Shown: piece by piece, positions 49,401 to 61,275 of the stretch
Numbering within the stretch: position 1 is the stretch's first letter
How the letters are laid out: the number at the start of each line of letters is the position of its first letter
NCBI GenBank assembly: GCA_934045905.1
Contig: OW203764.1
Coordinates: 27,640,954 to 27,704,953 of the forward strand
Reading direction: 5' to 3'
Source of the DNA: Leuctra nigra
Lineage: Eukaryota > Arthropoda > Insecta > Plecoptera > Leuctridae
DNA length: 64,000 nucleotides
Translations under genes and position numbers: made by a program
The notes under the pieces: generated by a model
Database searches by the model: none
The model's input: only the letters and a program-made list of their open reading frames with translations
Told to the model about the DNA's origin: nothing

Positions 49401-49788
49401 AAATTACTAGAAAAGACAGAAGTGACTGACGATGGACTTGCGTTTCGTTTTGTGTGTGTGTGTTTTGAGAAGCTTCATAAAATGACAACAAGTTGGTGAA
49501 ACTTTCTTCCTTGCTGAACGTGATCTATTTCTGTTTACCAGTAAATACTGCAAAGAACTACGTCGTAAGCTAGGAACATATTTAAAACTGTTGTGTATAT
49601 TTCAAGTACAGGCAGTAGTATTACCATCTAACTTTTCTTTGAAGTGCAACATTGCTCTAATTTTGGTTTGAACTGTGAGGTTATGACAGATGCTGTTGCA
49701 CTGTAGGTAGGTGCTATACCTACCAACACAATCAGCTGGTAATCATTAGTGATCTCAAGCCGAAGAAATTGATCTACTCTATTCAGAA
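46417..49788. other. Divergent intergenic region between Dsp1 and SAP30
   Basis: Dsp1 (ATG 46416, minus) and SAP30 (ATG 49789, plus) diverge across 3.4 kb. The first kilobase (46.4-47.3 kb) is GC- and CpG-rich and is the likely Dsp1 promoter/5' UTR. A minus-strand donor-like sequence ending at 48939 (AAG followed by gtaaga) could be the end of a distant noncoding first exon. The segment 48950-49790 would hold the SAP30 promoter and 5' UTR. No transposon with clear ends was seen between 47.3 and 48.9 kb, which is unusual for this window. Confidence 0.4.
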
Positions 49789-50414
49789 ATGAATGGGTTT
49801 AGTACAGGAGAAGAGGATTCGCGTGGTCCTCCAGATCAAATCTGCTGTCTTGTTGATGAAGGAGACAAATGTCATCGGCCAGCTGGCAATGCATCCTATA
49901 GCAATCGAATCCAGAAAACTGTTGCTATGAGGAGGCTGAAGCTAAGTATTGACCATGTCTCAAGACACATCTACATATGTGACTACCACAAAGGTGTCAT
50001 TCAGTCAGTACGTAAGAGACGTCGCCGAAAGGACTCCGAGGATGATTCGAATGAAACAGACACAGATGTCCCAGAGGTCGATCTTTTTCAGCTACAAGTA
50101 AACACTTTGAGGCGGTACAAGAGACATTACAAAGTTCCAACAAAGCCAGGAATAAATAAAGCTCAGCTAGCTGATGTAAGTTAAATCAATTTATTTACCT
50201 GTTGACATTTTTATAGATGCACACTTCAGCTTTTTCATATTGTTGCTAGGAATTGTATGTATCTAATGTGTGTGATTGTTTCCAGAACCTTATGAAGCAT
50301 TTCAAAACAATTCCTGTCGTCGAGAAAGAGGCTTGCACATTCTTCATCTATATGGTTAAGTCGAACAGCAACAAACTTGACCAAAAAAATGGGTTCAATG
50401 CAGATGTAATGTAG
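49789..50414 (+). CDS. Sap30: SAP30-family subunit of the Sin3 histone deacetylase complex
   Basis: SAP30/SAP30L bridges the Sin3 scaffold to histone deacetylase and DNA in the nucleus. Exon 1 is 49789-50175 (129 codons, donor gtaagt) and exon 2 is 50286-50414 (42 codons plus stop); the join is phase 0. The product is 171 residues, close to human SAP30L (183). The N-terminus [15 protein letters not shown] is followed by the atypical zinc-finger module: [20 protein letters not shown], then [20 protein letters not shown] and [15 protein letters not shown], the nuclear-localisation and phosphoinositide/DNA-binding segment. Next come an acidic stretch and [20 protein letters not shown], the start of the Sin3-binding domain. 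Exon 2 completes it ([33 protein letters not shown]). The last residues NGFNADVM are not conserved. The intron is 110 bp. Confidence 0.95.
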
Positions 50415-51439
50415 AATTTTAAAATAGATGTAGGTAGGTGAAGTCACACACTTTTATCAGCCATCAACTAGGGCTTGTAATTTTATTTAGAAATTGATTG
50501 CACATTTTTTTCTCCTTAAACTCGCAAAAGTCATAACATACCATCCAATTGTCACAAGTTCTTGTCGCATATTATTAAGGAGCAGTTCAACACAACATAA
50601 AACATGTCTCAAATTTTGTAAAAAAAAATTAAACCTACTTGTTTATATTTAGCTGGGTAGTACCGACCTACCTACATTCATTGAAATTTAATAGAGAAAT
50701 TCATCTAATTCATCTGGGTATTCTTATTAGTTATTACTTATTACACCTCCTGCTACAAAACAAACCCTACCCAGAGCAATATTTATAAACAAACAGAAGT
50801 GTTATTGATGGTAGAAAACATAACATTGAAGGACATTTCTCTACTACCATCTGTTTGATAAATGTTGTTTTAAATAATATAAAGTTGCTCACTTGTTACA
50901 TACCTACCTACCTATTGGCTAATTGAATTGGGTTGCACATGTAACAAAACAGGTAGGTTCTTTCCTCACAAGATTGTAAATTTTGTAAACAAGAGGGAAC
51001 GAATTCTCAACTTAAAAGCACTTTACACTCAATGCCAGCTTATTTAATTCCTCAGAAATTCATTATATTGTGCCGTTTTCATAATTTTTCTTGACATCGT
51101 TAGAGGATTTATGTTGAGATTCAACCATAAAGAAATTCTCTTGTCGATTCTTCAAGTAGGTATGTCTTAACAAAATTGAATAATTTTATTGGTCATGTCA
51201 TTTGTCTTTTGACCATCAGTCGGAGTATATTTGAATGCTAGGAGTAGTAAAATGGCTACCTGTCTATATTTCTTGATTCAATTTAAAAAAATCATTGGTT
51301 TGCCTACTTTTTTAAAAATATTGAATACCTACCTACTAGGCAGTAAGCAACAGCAGTAAGTTAAGATAGTACGTACAACTGAGCTGTAATATTCTCATTA
51401 ATATTTGTATGTACTGTTTTAAATTGCTAAGCTAGGCTG
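50415..51439. other. Downstream region of SAP30
   Basis: AT-rich sequence with TACCTACC strings; no gene or transposon with clear ends was seen. It must contain the SAP30 3' UTR, but no canonical AATAAA close to the stop was found. Confidence 0.4.
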
Positions 51440-53797
51440 CAGACTTGGGTAAATTACTTTTTAAAAGTAGTGAGATTATATCTAGTGGAGCGGTCGCTCC
51501 ACGCCAGCCAAGTTGTACGGCGCACACACTCTCATATAAAGGCTGGAGCAAACCCACTTTTACTGTAAGCATCAAAGTGGCATTTTCGGCCTACTGGATC
51601 TTAAAATTGAGAAATCTCACATAGTTGCGAAATATCTTAATTTCGAGCTATGGCCCACCCTACAACATATTCCAAATTTGAAAACAATAGGTTATGCCGT
51701 TTGCAAGCTAGAGGGCCGTGAAAACCGTGTTTTAGGGCGGTTTTCATAATAATAATAATAATAATAATCTTAGTAGTATCCTCCTGGAATTCAAATCCGG
51801 TAAACAGGCCACAGCCTAAACGGCTGAACCGATTGATTTCAAATTTTTATCACGCGTGCACTTTTGGCGTCTGATTTGCCCTCGCCCCCTTGACTTTTTT
51901 TGTGCCGCCATTTTGAAACCGGAAGTGACGTCATATCTCGTCAACGGCTGGACCGATTAGAACGAAATTTACGCCAAACGATTCAGACTGTCAACTATAT
52001 AGGTTATCATTAGCAAAAGAATAAAAATTATGTTAACGAAACCGGAAATGACGTCATAAAATTTGAAATACATCGATTGGTATTTCGGCAACAAAGGTTG
52101 ATCCGATTATTTTGATATTTATGTATCGTATGTACTTCTGATATCTCATTTGACTTGTTATAAAACCAACCGGAAGCCGCCATTTTGAAACCGGAAGTGA
52201 CATCATATCTCAAAAACGGCTAAACAGATTTGAACGAAACCAGCGCTAAACGATTTAGACGGTTAACTTTATGTTATATCATCAGTAATATTTGCAGTTT
52301 CCTATACCAAAACCGGAAATGACGTCACACTTTTTGAAAATCTCACAAATTTACATTTTGATACAATAAATACTATTTGAGACAGCTTATAATAAGGTGT
52401 AATCATGTTTAAATTAAAATTCAAGGGGTCAGAGATTTCAGCAGCTATTTTGAAACCGGAAGTATCGTCGTATCTCGAAAACTGGTAGACTGATCGGTAC
52501 GAATCTAGCGCTAAACGATTCGGAAGGGCATCTCTAAGGAATAGGAACAGTCAAACTAGAATTTTCCTATTTATGAGCCCGGAAATAACGTCATTCAAAT
52601 TTAAAAATATTATAATCCCCATTCTATACAATGTATACATATTCAGAAAGCTTAATATGATACACATTAATTGTAGATATACATTCTATGTGGCAGTGCA
52701 GTAAGTTTAGCAGCCATTTTGAAAACCGAAGTGTTGCCATATCTCGGAAGTCGGAACTGGGTTGACCGATTGGAATGAAACCTTTGCTATTATTCATGAA
52801 AGACCATTTTTATTAGTAGTAACCAAATTGTAAATGGCGATTTTTTTTTACAGGATTTAGACATTGTTCAATCGATTTGTGTCACAAATTTTAAGAATAA
52901 ACTAAAAAAAGGAGTGATATCCCCATAAAAAACACTCCGTGTAAAAATACCAGCCAAGTCTCTACAACTAAAAAAAAAGTAGTGATATCAAAAAATGAGC
53001 CAAGTCAAAACTTTATTTGAAAATCAAAAAATACTTGGCGCATCGTTTTTTAGGGCATTATAGGTATATTATATGTATATTTTATATCTGGACTGTACTT
53101 CTAAATTATTTATAATATAGTATACGATGCGCCAAGTATTTTTTGATTTTCAAATAAAGTTTTGACTTGGCTCATTTTTTGATATCACTACTTTTCAGTG
53201 CAGAATTTTAAGATTTCATAGCTTTTTTTTTAGTTGCAGAGACTTGGCTGGTATTTTTACACGGAGTGTTTTTTATGGGGTTACTTATTACTTGGAAAAA
53301 AATGTAATAAAATTACTGGTAAATTACTAATTCAGAAATGTAATGAAATTACTTTACTTTTTAAGATTAAAAGTAATGAAATTACTCTCTAAAATTACTT
53401 TTTCCAGAAATTTTTACCCAAAGGGAAAATTATTGGATGGGGATACAAATAAGTATGTTTAAAAAGTCACAATAAGAGCGAAGTCATTTTAAGCCATTTC
53501 CGTTTGTCAATTTATTACTATTATTTTGTACTATGTGTGACTTTACGTAGTGGAAATTCAAAATAAACCTGGAGAGTGCTGTCATCTGTCCATATTTTTG
53601 AAAATTACATACAAGCGAGAAAATGTGGGCGAGGCTCACGGTAACGCGTTACAAACGTCAAATTACTCTGATAAAAGTAGTGAGATTATATTACTTATTA
53701 CTTTGAAAAAAATGTAATGAAATTACTGGCTCGTTACCCAAAAAAGTAATTTCGTTACAGTAACGCGTTACTTTCGTTACGTTACTACCCAAGTCTG
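51440..53797 (+). mobile_element. hAT-like MITE (CAGACTTGGG family), interrupted copy
   Basis: The outer ends are CAGACTTGGGTAAATTAC and GTTACTACCCAAGTCTG. They are flanked by CTAGGCTG on the left (51432-51439) and CTGGGCTG on the right (53798-53805), an 8-bp target duplication with one mismatch. The interior is built of GTAATGAAATTAC-like motifs and is split by the 51481-53280 insertion. Confidence 0.8.
51481..53280 (+). mobile_element. Third, longer copy of the 14095-16826 element
   Basis: This single copy starts with TCTAGTGGAGCGG and ends with the same 360-bp foldback and TTTTTTATGGGG. It has four GCCATTTTGAAACCGGAAGT units, at about 51905, 52175, 52443 and 52708 (spacing 265-270 bp), against two in the 15496-16826 copy. 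It interrupts a hAT-like element (51440-53797), and the two halves rejoin as GAGATTATA/TTACTTATTA. That intact string also occurs at about 53684. The insertion point is therefore A|T, or T|T if the end T is assigned to the flank. Confidence 0.85.
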
Positions 53798-54206
53798 CTG
53801 GGCTGGCTAATTGATACCGACTTGAAGGATTATGAAGTGGATGTGGAAAAATAAAAATAATGTGGTAATAGTTGGAAGCAGGGTCGCGATATTTATTTAT
53901 TACTAATTGTTTCATGTTGGGTCAAAATGTGCACATGTATTTTTGGGTCAATTGTATTTAAGTTGGTGGAAGCCTACCACTTACCACTGGTAGGTACTTA
54001 CCTACCTATACATACGAGATACTTTCGGCATTTACTAGAGTCTTGGGTGAAGAACCACAAAAGAAAATTCCAGATTTTTTTTATCAACGTCGTTTGTTCA
54101 CAACACAACAATAATATAGGAGATAGATCCATGATACCTACTTTTAAAATATAATTGACATAATCTTGAATCTAATAAGAGTATAACTCATTTAGGACAC
54201 ATTAAT

Positions 54207-54325
54207 GGCGTTTTCCACTGGGCGCATTCAGCCGCACTAGTTCTGCACTCAGTTTGAAATTTGCATCGAGTTTTGTATGGTGACGTCATTTGAGTGCAGC
54301 CATAGTGCGGCCAGTGGAAAACGCC
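54207..54325. mobile_element. MITE, GGCGTTTTCG family, copy 3
   Basis: Ends GGCGTTTTCCACTGGGCGCA and GGCCAGTGGAAAACGCC, with the core GTTTTGTATGGTGACGTCAT close to that of copy 1. Confidence 0.62.
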
Positions 54326-54484
54326 AAGTATCAAATACTGGCAAGTATCATAACTCTCAAAATTAATTAATTGCGAACACTTGACCCTTTTATGATCAAT
54401 GATCATTATCAAGGATTGTGGTATGTTAAGACTGTCTAAGTTAACATGAAGGAATTATTTTCTTGTCAGTAGGTAATTATTCCA

Positions 54485-54820
54485 GGAGGGCTATTCTAAA
54501 TTCCCTTGTCGACTCGTTTAACTTGATACGGGCTCACTGCACACTGGAGTGCTATCTATTTAACATTGCAGTGATGCCGTATATCAATAGACAACATCAT
54601 AAATTATCTAGTAAGCTCTGCTTTTCAAAAAATTTCATATGCAGTACCGTGATCCAAGTATCTATCTATTATGGTTTTTCAACAATGGATCATAACCATA
54701 ATAGATACTTGGATCTCGGTACTGAATATGAAATTTTTTGAAAAGCAGAGCTTACTAGATAATTTATGCTGTTGTCTATTGATACGAAACAACAAGGAAA
54801 TTTAGAATAACCACCCTGGG
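54485..54820 (+). mobile_element. GGTTATTCTAAATTCC MITE split by a nested foldback
   Basis: The outer halves match the 10350-10634 family. At 54588-54777 a second inverted-repeat element (ends AGACAACAT and complement, with TAAGCTCTGCTTTTC arms) is inserted at the CAATTG centre of the palindrome. Confidence 0.72.
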
Positions 54821-55705
54821 TTAGTTTTGGGGCCAACCTGAACATAACATTTCAAGTCTTCCATTTTGAAATCCTCGTTTCACATCAAATAATATTATAT
54901 AAATATAATTTTAAGCAAAATTAAAATTAGCCCTTGTTGTTCAAGTGGTCCGCTATTCTAGTGGTACAGAAGGTACCCAATTGGAAGCACTCGACTGCAC
55001 AATGCCCTAGTATTAATTCAGATTTAAGTGTGTGATACTACATTCTGTTCAAATTAGTCTTGAAATATAACTTGGCTGCAACTCTTCAATAGGGTTAGTT
55101 ACGAATCTATAAATAGATTGACAACTCAAAAGTGTGCAGTGGAAAGTCAAATACAAATTTCTTTCGTGGTTGGATATTTTTCATTTTTGAGCATCGCTTG
55201 TCCGAAAAATTGAATATTTTGGCGTCACATGACTGAGGGCTAATCGTAACTAACGCTATTATAGCGATTGCCAGAATGGCCACAGCAAGTAGGTAGAAGA
55301 GTATATTATATACTGTATGTGAATGTTTGATGAGTAGTTTGTAAACTTCTTTACTTTATGATGTTGTTATTATAAAATGTATTTACTTCTTTATAAATGG
55401 ATTTTAGGTAGGTACCTAGGTAGTTTCCTGTTTTAACATTGTGTGTTAGAAAGTGTAAAATTCTTAATATCAATAATAATACCTTTGTTAAGTGTCCAAC
55501 TAGTGTTATTTTATCATTTCTACTTGGTCCCTTTCTATTTTAATAAGTTATCGTGATATATCATGTTCCGTAAAAATTATTTGGTTTCCACCATCTTGAC
55601 CCTGCTCGACCAAACAGCAAATAGCTTTGTAGAAAAATTAAATTCTCAACTTCTCTTATTGTTCTGCCCTATTTACAATTTTGCCAGATAAGGAACTTCG
55701 CTCAT

Positions 55706-58422
55706 TTAGTCGGGTTACCAGTGTAACGTTTTGTACGTTTTTTACGATCTTCGTGGAGGAGGTTGCCACCCAATGTCATTTGATAAAACATGATTTTAGA
55801 TGTATGAAAAGTGGAGGTGGCAACCTGGCAACCCTGTACGGGGGCGGGGGCGGAGGGGTCTGGGGGCCACTTTCCAAAACTTCAACGGCTTCAAATAAAA
55901 TTCTGAAAAAATTAGGTATACCACAATTGGATCGAGGAATTTAAAAAAAAATATTAAAAAAAATTTGAAAAGCCGCCATCTTGGAAAAATGCGTTTTATT
56001 AATACTTTTGTACATACTGAACAGCGTAGGCCAAATAAAAAAATTCGTTTCAAACAAATTTTATAGCCACGACAATGCTTGATTGAATATTTTTTTGAAA
56101 TTAAAAATCGGTGCAACAATACTCTGTATAGACGAGTTTTTGTAAAAGAAGAATCAGTATCTAGTCAATTGATAGTCCAGAGGCTAAACACTTCGACCCA
56201 AACAAAAGGTTTTTTGATGTTAATCGATTCATAAAAATGTCCTCTATAACACATAAAAATTAATCCAAAATTTGATTAGGGTGGGTGGGCCAAAATGCAA
56301 AATTATTCAAAAAGTCATTGTTGTCATTATTAAACAACCTAGGCGAGTAGCATATCAAATTAAATCTTATGATGAGTAAAACTAATAAACATATAAATCA
56401 CCATTATAAAACTGATACAGAGGTCAAAAGGGGTCAAAAAGTGGTCAAAATCTCATTTTTGAAGTGTTCCCGGACAAATGCAATATCTCCATCTCTAATA
56501 GAGATAATATCCTACTTTTTTATATTATTCGATCCGAAATGAATCTGTTTATAACATATCAAAAGGTCTCCAAAATTATTTAATCGTAAGTGGGCCAATG
56601 AATTTGTCAAATAGATTAAAATTACGATTTTTATTTTTGAGTGCAAAGTCTAAGATTATACCACGTTCCTAAATCACCTATTTATAACAAAAACATTTTG
56701 ATTTTAAAGGATACAGAAAACCGCCCTCTAAAACATATCAAAAGTTCTCCGAATTTTTATTATAGTGGTTGGGCCAAATTTCTAAATTTTGCAAAAACTC
56801 ATTGTTGTCATTATCAAACTTTCAATTTATATCAACCTAGTCGAGTAGCATATCAAATTAAAGCTTATGATTAGTGCAACATATTAAAAAATGTATGTCC
56901 ATTAAAAATGTCGAACAAATGTCATGAGAGGCCAAATCGTGGTCAAAATGCCAATTTTAAAGTGTCCAAGGACATTTGACAATATGTCATCATTAATAAA
57001 AGTAAAAAAAAAAAAATTTTGGCTCACTAACGGTAAAAGAATTTTTGTGAATTTTTTATATGCTATTAACTACATCTCTTTGGATCGAATGGTATCAATA
57101 AGTATGTTTTTACTTTTATTAATGATGACATATTGTCAAATGTCCTTGGACACTTTAAAATTGGCATTTTTACCACGTTTTGGCCTCTCATGACATTTGT
57201 ATGACATTTATAATGGTCATACTTTTTTTAATATGTTGCACTAATCATAAGCTTTAATTTGATATGCTACTCGACTAGGTTGATATAAATTGATAGTTTG
57301 ATAATGAGAACAATGAGTTTTTGCAAAATTTAGAAATTTGGCCCAACCACTATAATAAAAATTCGAATAACTATTGATATGTTTTAGAGGGCAGTTTTCT
57401 GTATCCTTTATAATCAAAATGTTTTTGTTATAAATAGGTGATTTAGGAACGTAGTATAATCTTAGACTTTGCACTCAAAAATAAAAATCGTAATATTAAA
57501 CTATTTGACAAATTCATTGGCCCACTTACGATTAAATAATTTTGGAGACCTTTTGATATGTTATAAACAGATTCATTTCGGATCGAATAATATAAAAAAG
57601 TAGGATATTATCTCTATTAGAGATGGAGATATCGCATTTGTCCTGGAACACTTAAAAAATGAGATTTTGACCACTTTTTGACCCCTTTTGACCTCTGTAT
57701 CAGTTTTATAATGGTGATTTATATGTTTATTAGTTTAACTCATCATAAGATTTAATTTGATATGCTACTCGCCTAGGTTGATATAATTTGATTATTTAAT
57801 AATGACAACAATGACTTTTTGAATAATTTTGCAATTTGGCCCACCCACCCTAATCAAATTTTGGATTAATTTTTATGTGTTATAGAGGACATTTTTATGA
57901 ATCGATTAACATCAAAAAACCTTTTGTTTGGGTCAAAGTGTTTAGCCTCTGGACTATCAATTGACTAGATACTGATTCTTCTTTTACAAAAACTCGTCTA
58001 TACAGAGTATTGTTGCACCGATTTTTAATTTCAAAAAAATATTCGATCAAGCATTGTCGTGGCTATAAATTTGTTTGAAACGAATTTTTTTATTTGGCCT
58101 ACGTTGTTTAGTATGTACAAAAGTATTAATAAAACGCATTTTTTCCAAGATGGCGGCTTTTCAAATTTTTTTAAATATTTTTTTTAAATTCCTCGATCCA
58201 ATTTTGGTATACCTAATTTTTTCAGAATTGTATTTGAAGCCGTTGAAGTTTTGGAAAGTGGCCCCCAGACCCCTCCGACCCCGCCCCCGTACAGGGTTGC
58301 CAGGTTGCCACCTCCACATTTCATACATCTAAAATCATGTTTTATCAAATGACATTGGGTGGCAACCTCCTCCACGAAGATCCTAAAAAACGTACAAAAC
58401 GTTACACTGGTAACCCGACTAA
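55706..58422. mobile_element. 2.7-kb ORF-less foldback element
   Basis: Two arms of about 1.3 kb (55706-57005 and 57107-58422) are inverted copies around a 100-bp loop. The ends are TTAGTCGGGTTACCAGTGTA and its complement. Near each end is a CG-rich block (GTACGGGGGCGGGG or its complement). Inside the arms, degenerate units recur with CATATCAAAAG-TCTCC and GTGGGCCAA at about 56260, 56557 and 56736. The immediate flanks CTCAT and TTCAT may be a short target duplication. No transposase frame exists. Confidence 0.8.
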
Positions 58423-58432
58423 TTCATAGTCG

Positions 58433-58909
58433 GGGTATATATGATTTAAATCAAGTGATTTTTTAAATTAAAATCGTTGATTTCAATCAACTTTTTATAT
58501 TTATTTTTATATTTATTATATTATATCTGATTTAAATCAGATTTTTATTGATTAAAATCGGATTTATATTGATTTAAATCAAAAAAAATATATTAAAAAA
58601 GTGCAGAAGACAAATGAAATGTTTGTGAAAGTACTTGATTAGTATTAAAGTACTTAAATATTTTATGTACTGTTTGTGTACGAATGAAATATTTGTGAAA
58701 GTACTTTATTGATAATTTATAGATAATAAAGTACTTTCACAAATATTTCATTCGCCTTCTGCACTTTTTTATATATATTTTTTTGATTTAAATCAATATA
58801 AATCCGATTTCAATCAATAAAAATCTGATTTAAATGAAATTGATCAAAAAAATCAATTTAAATCAAATAAATCCAGTTTTTTTACTTTTATAAAAAAAAT
58901 CACATACCC
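58433..58909. repeat. AT-rich foldback built of GATTTAAATCA motifs
   Basis: Inverted ends (GGGTATATATGATTT and AAAAATCACATACCC) enclose arms made of GATTTAAATC-type motifs and an inner pair with GTGAAAGTACTT and its complement. It starts 10 bases after the 55706-58422 element. Confidence 0.65.
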
Positions 58910-58925
58910 TGTTCATAGAACAAGA

Positions 58926-59431
58926 CTAGGAAAACGCAGTGTAACCTATTGATGAGCAAGCACCAATACGTGCAGCAACTCCAGCCAAACACGATACAAC
59001 ACCGGACATCTTTTTGACAACTCTCTCCAAACTCTTAAAATGGCAACAAGTACCTATGTAAATACTTGACAGTTAAAAACTTTTGAAAAAATTAAATTTG
59101 TACAATTTTGAATGATGATGTTATTCTTGATTACCATGCAAAATTTGAACTCAATCGGAACATTTGATTTTCGACCAATGGAAGATTTTTTTAAATTTAA
59201 ACCAATTCGAGGGTTTGGCCGAAACTTTGTAATATTTAAGTCAATGATGGTTACAATAACTTGGCAAAATTTCAAATTGATCGGACCAACCAATCGGAAG
59301 ATTAGTTTTGATCCAATGGTCTTGTATATCATTATCAGAAAAAAAGGAGTCCCTCTCTCGAATACAGAACCAGAACCGTTTCGAAGAATCAGAATTATAA
59401 AAATATTATATCCCATCTCTGTTTATAAATA
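58926..59431 (-). mobile_element. Helitron-like non-autonomous element, copy d1 (5' end worn)
   Basis: The 3' end at 58926 (CTAG|T, with GTTACACTGCGTTTTCCTAG) is intact. The 5' end decays around 59345-59362. It abuts copy d2 in the same orientation. Confidence 0.5.
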
Positions 59432-60084
59432 CTAGGAAAACGCTCAGTGTAACGCATTGATAAGCGAGCACATACGTGGAACATCCCCAGATACGATACA
59501 TACACGATACGACCCAAGACGATTTTATTTGCAACTTTCCAATCAATCTCCATTTAATAAACACTTTGGTTCCGGATGAACTGAATAACATCCATTGTGC
59601 CGTGACTTACCTCCATACTTTTTCCAGAAATCTCTTTTGACAAACCATACTAAACTCTTAAAATACTTGATCAATTAGGTTGAAAATGGGTAAAATATGA
59701 GATAATGTTGGTTTTGATTACCATGCCATTAATTGAAAAAAAAATGAAAATTTGAAACGGAGCATCTTTGATTTTTTACCAATCGGAAGATTTTTTTAAA
59801 TTGTAACCAATAGGATTTGGCTGAAACTTTGTACGATTTGAGGCAATGTTAGTTGCAATGAATTATCAAAATTTCAAATTGATCGGACCAACCAATTGGA
59901 AGATTATTTTTTTTAAATCTGAACCAATCAACGGATTTCCCCCAAAAAATAGTTTTGCAAAGCCTAGAGACGGTTCAAAAATGTGTGCAACATTTCAGCT
60001 CAATTGCAGAAGAAATGACACCTGATCATCAATAACAGGAAAAAGATTAAAAAAAGTCCGTGCCAAAAGGAGTCGCTCGCTCAA
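59432..60084 (-). mobile_element. Helitron-like non-autonomous element, copy d2
   Basis: The 3' end GCGTTACACTGAGCGTTTTC CTAG|T is at 59432 and the 5' end TTGAGCGAGCGACTCC at 60084. It is directly behind copy d1, giving a tandem pair. Confidence 0.58.
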
Positions 60085-60090
60085 TTACAA

Positions 60091-60385
60091 TTCAAGAAAA
60101 CAAGGAACACGACTGACCTCTGGTGGATTTTTTGGTACTAGAGATAGGGTGTAAAATGGAGGGTAGAAGGGTGATATTTATATAAATACATTATATTATA
60201 TTTGCTTTAAGTTGTTTGTTATGGCTGAAAAAGTAAACTTGTAACTAAATCAAAACTTTAATTGTTTCTCCTTTTTCACTGCCCTATTGGAAGCACGAAC
60301 TTCTAAATAAAAAAGTGCATCTGAAAAGTTTCCCGTCAGAAGTGGCTCCATCACGTATCTCTTGTTTGTTCGAATAAAGAGTAAG
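60091..60385 (+). repeat. Diverged 300-bp dispersed repeat, copy 2
   Basis: Same ordered motifs as 6268-6575. Its left end follows the Helitron-like copy d2 by 7 bases, so it may mark the flank into which d2 inserted. Confidence 0.5.
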
Positions 60386-60858
60386 GAAAGCGCTTGTCCT
60401 GCAGCTGCTGCTGCTGCAGAACCTTCTAAAACCAAAACCTCTAGCAGTAGCAGGAGCAGAAATAATTGTAACAACAGCAAAGAAAATTTAACTTTCTGAA
60501 AAAAAATCAAACATAATTTTCAAAAACTTAAAAAGTTTAATAAAATGTAAGTTCTTGACCAATTTGTCTGAAATTTTATAAAACATGAAATAATGTTGGA
60601 TAATATAAAATTAACGATTTAAAACATTGATATCCGCTCTATGGGATTTGTGACTGCTATATTTATTTAATGCTCTGCTCTGAAAGCTTTCGTCGATGTC
60701 GAATACTGCACTTCTTTACCAGATTCTGGCTTTATCAAGACATATTTTTAATTCTGTTTGGGATCAGATCATGTCTACATATATTTAACATACGACCCCA
60801 TCAGAAGCAATGTTGTACCTGTACTATGTCAGGTTTCCCTTCAATTTGGTACAATGTA

Positions 60859-61069
60859 CACTCGGCCAAACAAAACTTGAACGTTGACCAAATTTGAATG
60901 ACTGCTGGTCATATCCCATAACCAATCAAAGCTTGTTATTATCATTGAAATGTGAGGTCACCTACTAGAGTGAGACAATGAGATCGCTTAGACTGACTTC
61001 TGATGGTGCGATCATACATTTATCAGCCTATCAGATTTATTGAACGTTCAAGTTTTGTTTGGCCAAGTG
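60859..61069 (+). mobile_element. TA-flanked MITE, CACTTGGCCAAAC family, copy E
   Basis: Near-identical to copies B and C. The left TA is intact; the right border reads TC, probably a later mutation. Confidence 0.83.
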
Positions 61070-61275
61070 TCATAAGACGATCTCAGCCGGATGAGGGAAG
61101 AATTTGTGTCAGTGTCAGCATACATCGATTGAATCGACGACAGACTTTCAAATCCCAAAAAAGAAATGTTTGTCAATGTGAAAAAATGAAGAAAAGTTAA
61201 AATTTAAGTGGGGACAAAATTGATGAGAAATCTACAAATAACTACAAGAACTATGAACACAAAGTAATTAATACC

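Larger units (their letters stand above)
53798..55705. other. Gene-free stretch with two MITEs
   Basis: Apart from the elements at 54207-54325 and 54485-54820 I see nothing recognisable here. Confidence 0.4.

Noticed and set aside
51905..52740. Regular repeats considered as a CRISPR array or satellite
   Set aside because: The units are about 268 bp, diverged and inside a eukaryotic transposable element; they are tandem units, not short repeats with spacers.
60250..60510. 86-codon minus-strand frame with a leucine-rich, signal-like start
   Set aside because: The hydrophobic run comes from a simple repeat (antisense of AGC/AAC-rich DNA) and the rest lies in a dispersed repeat.
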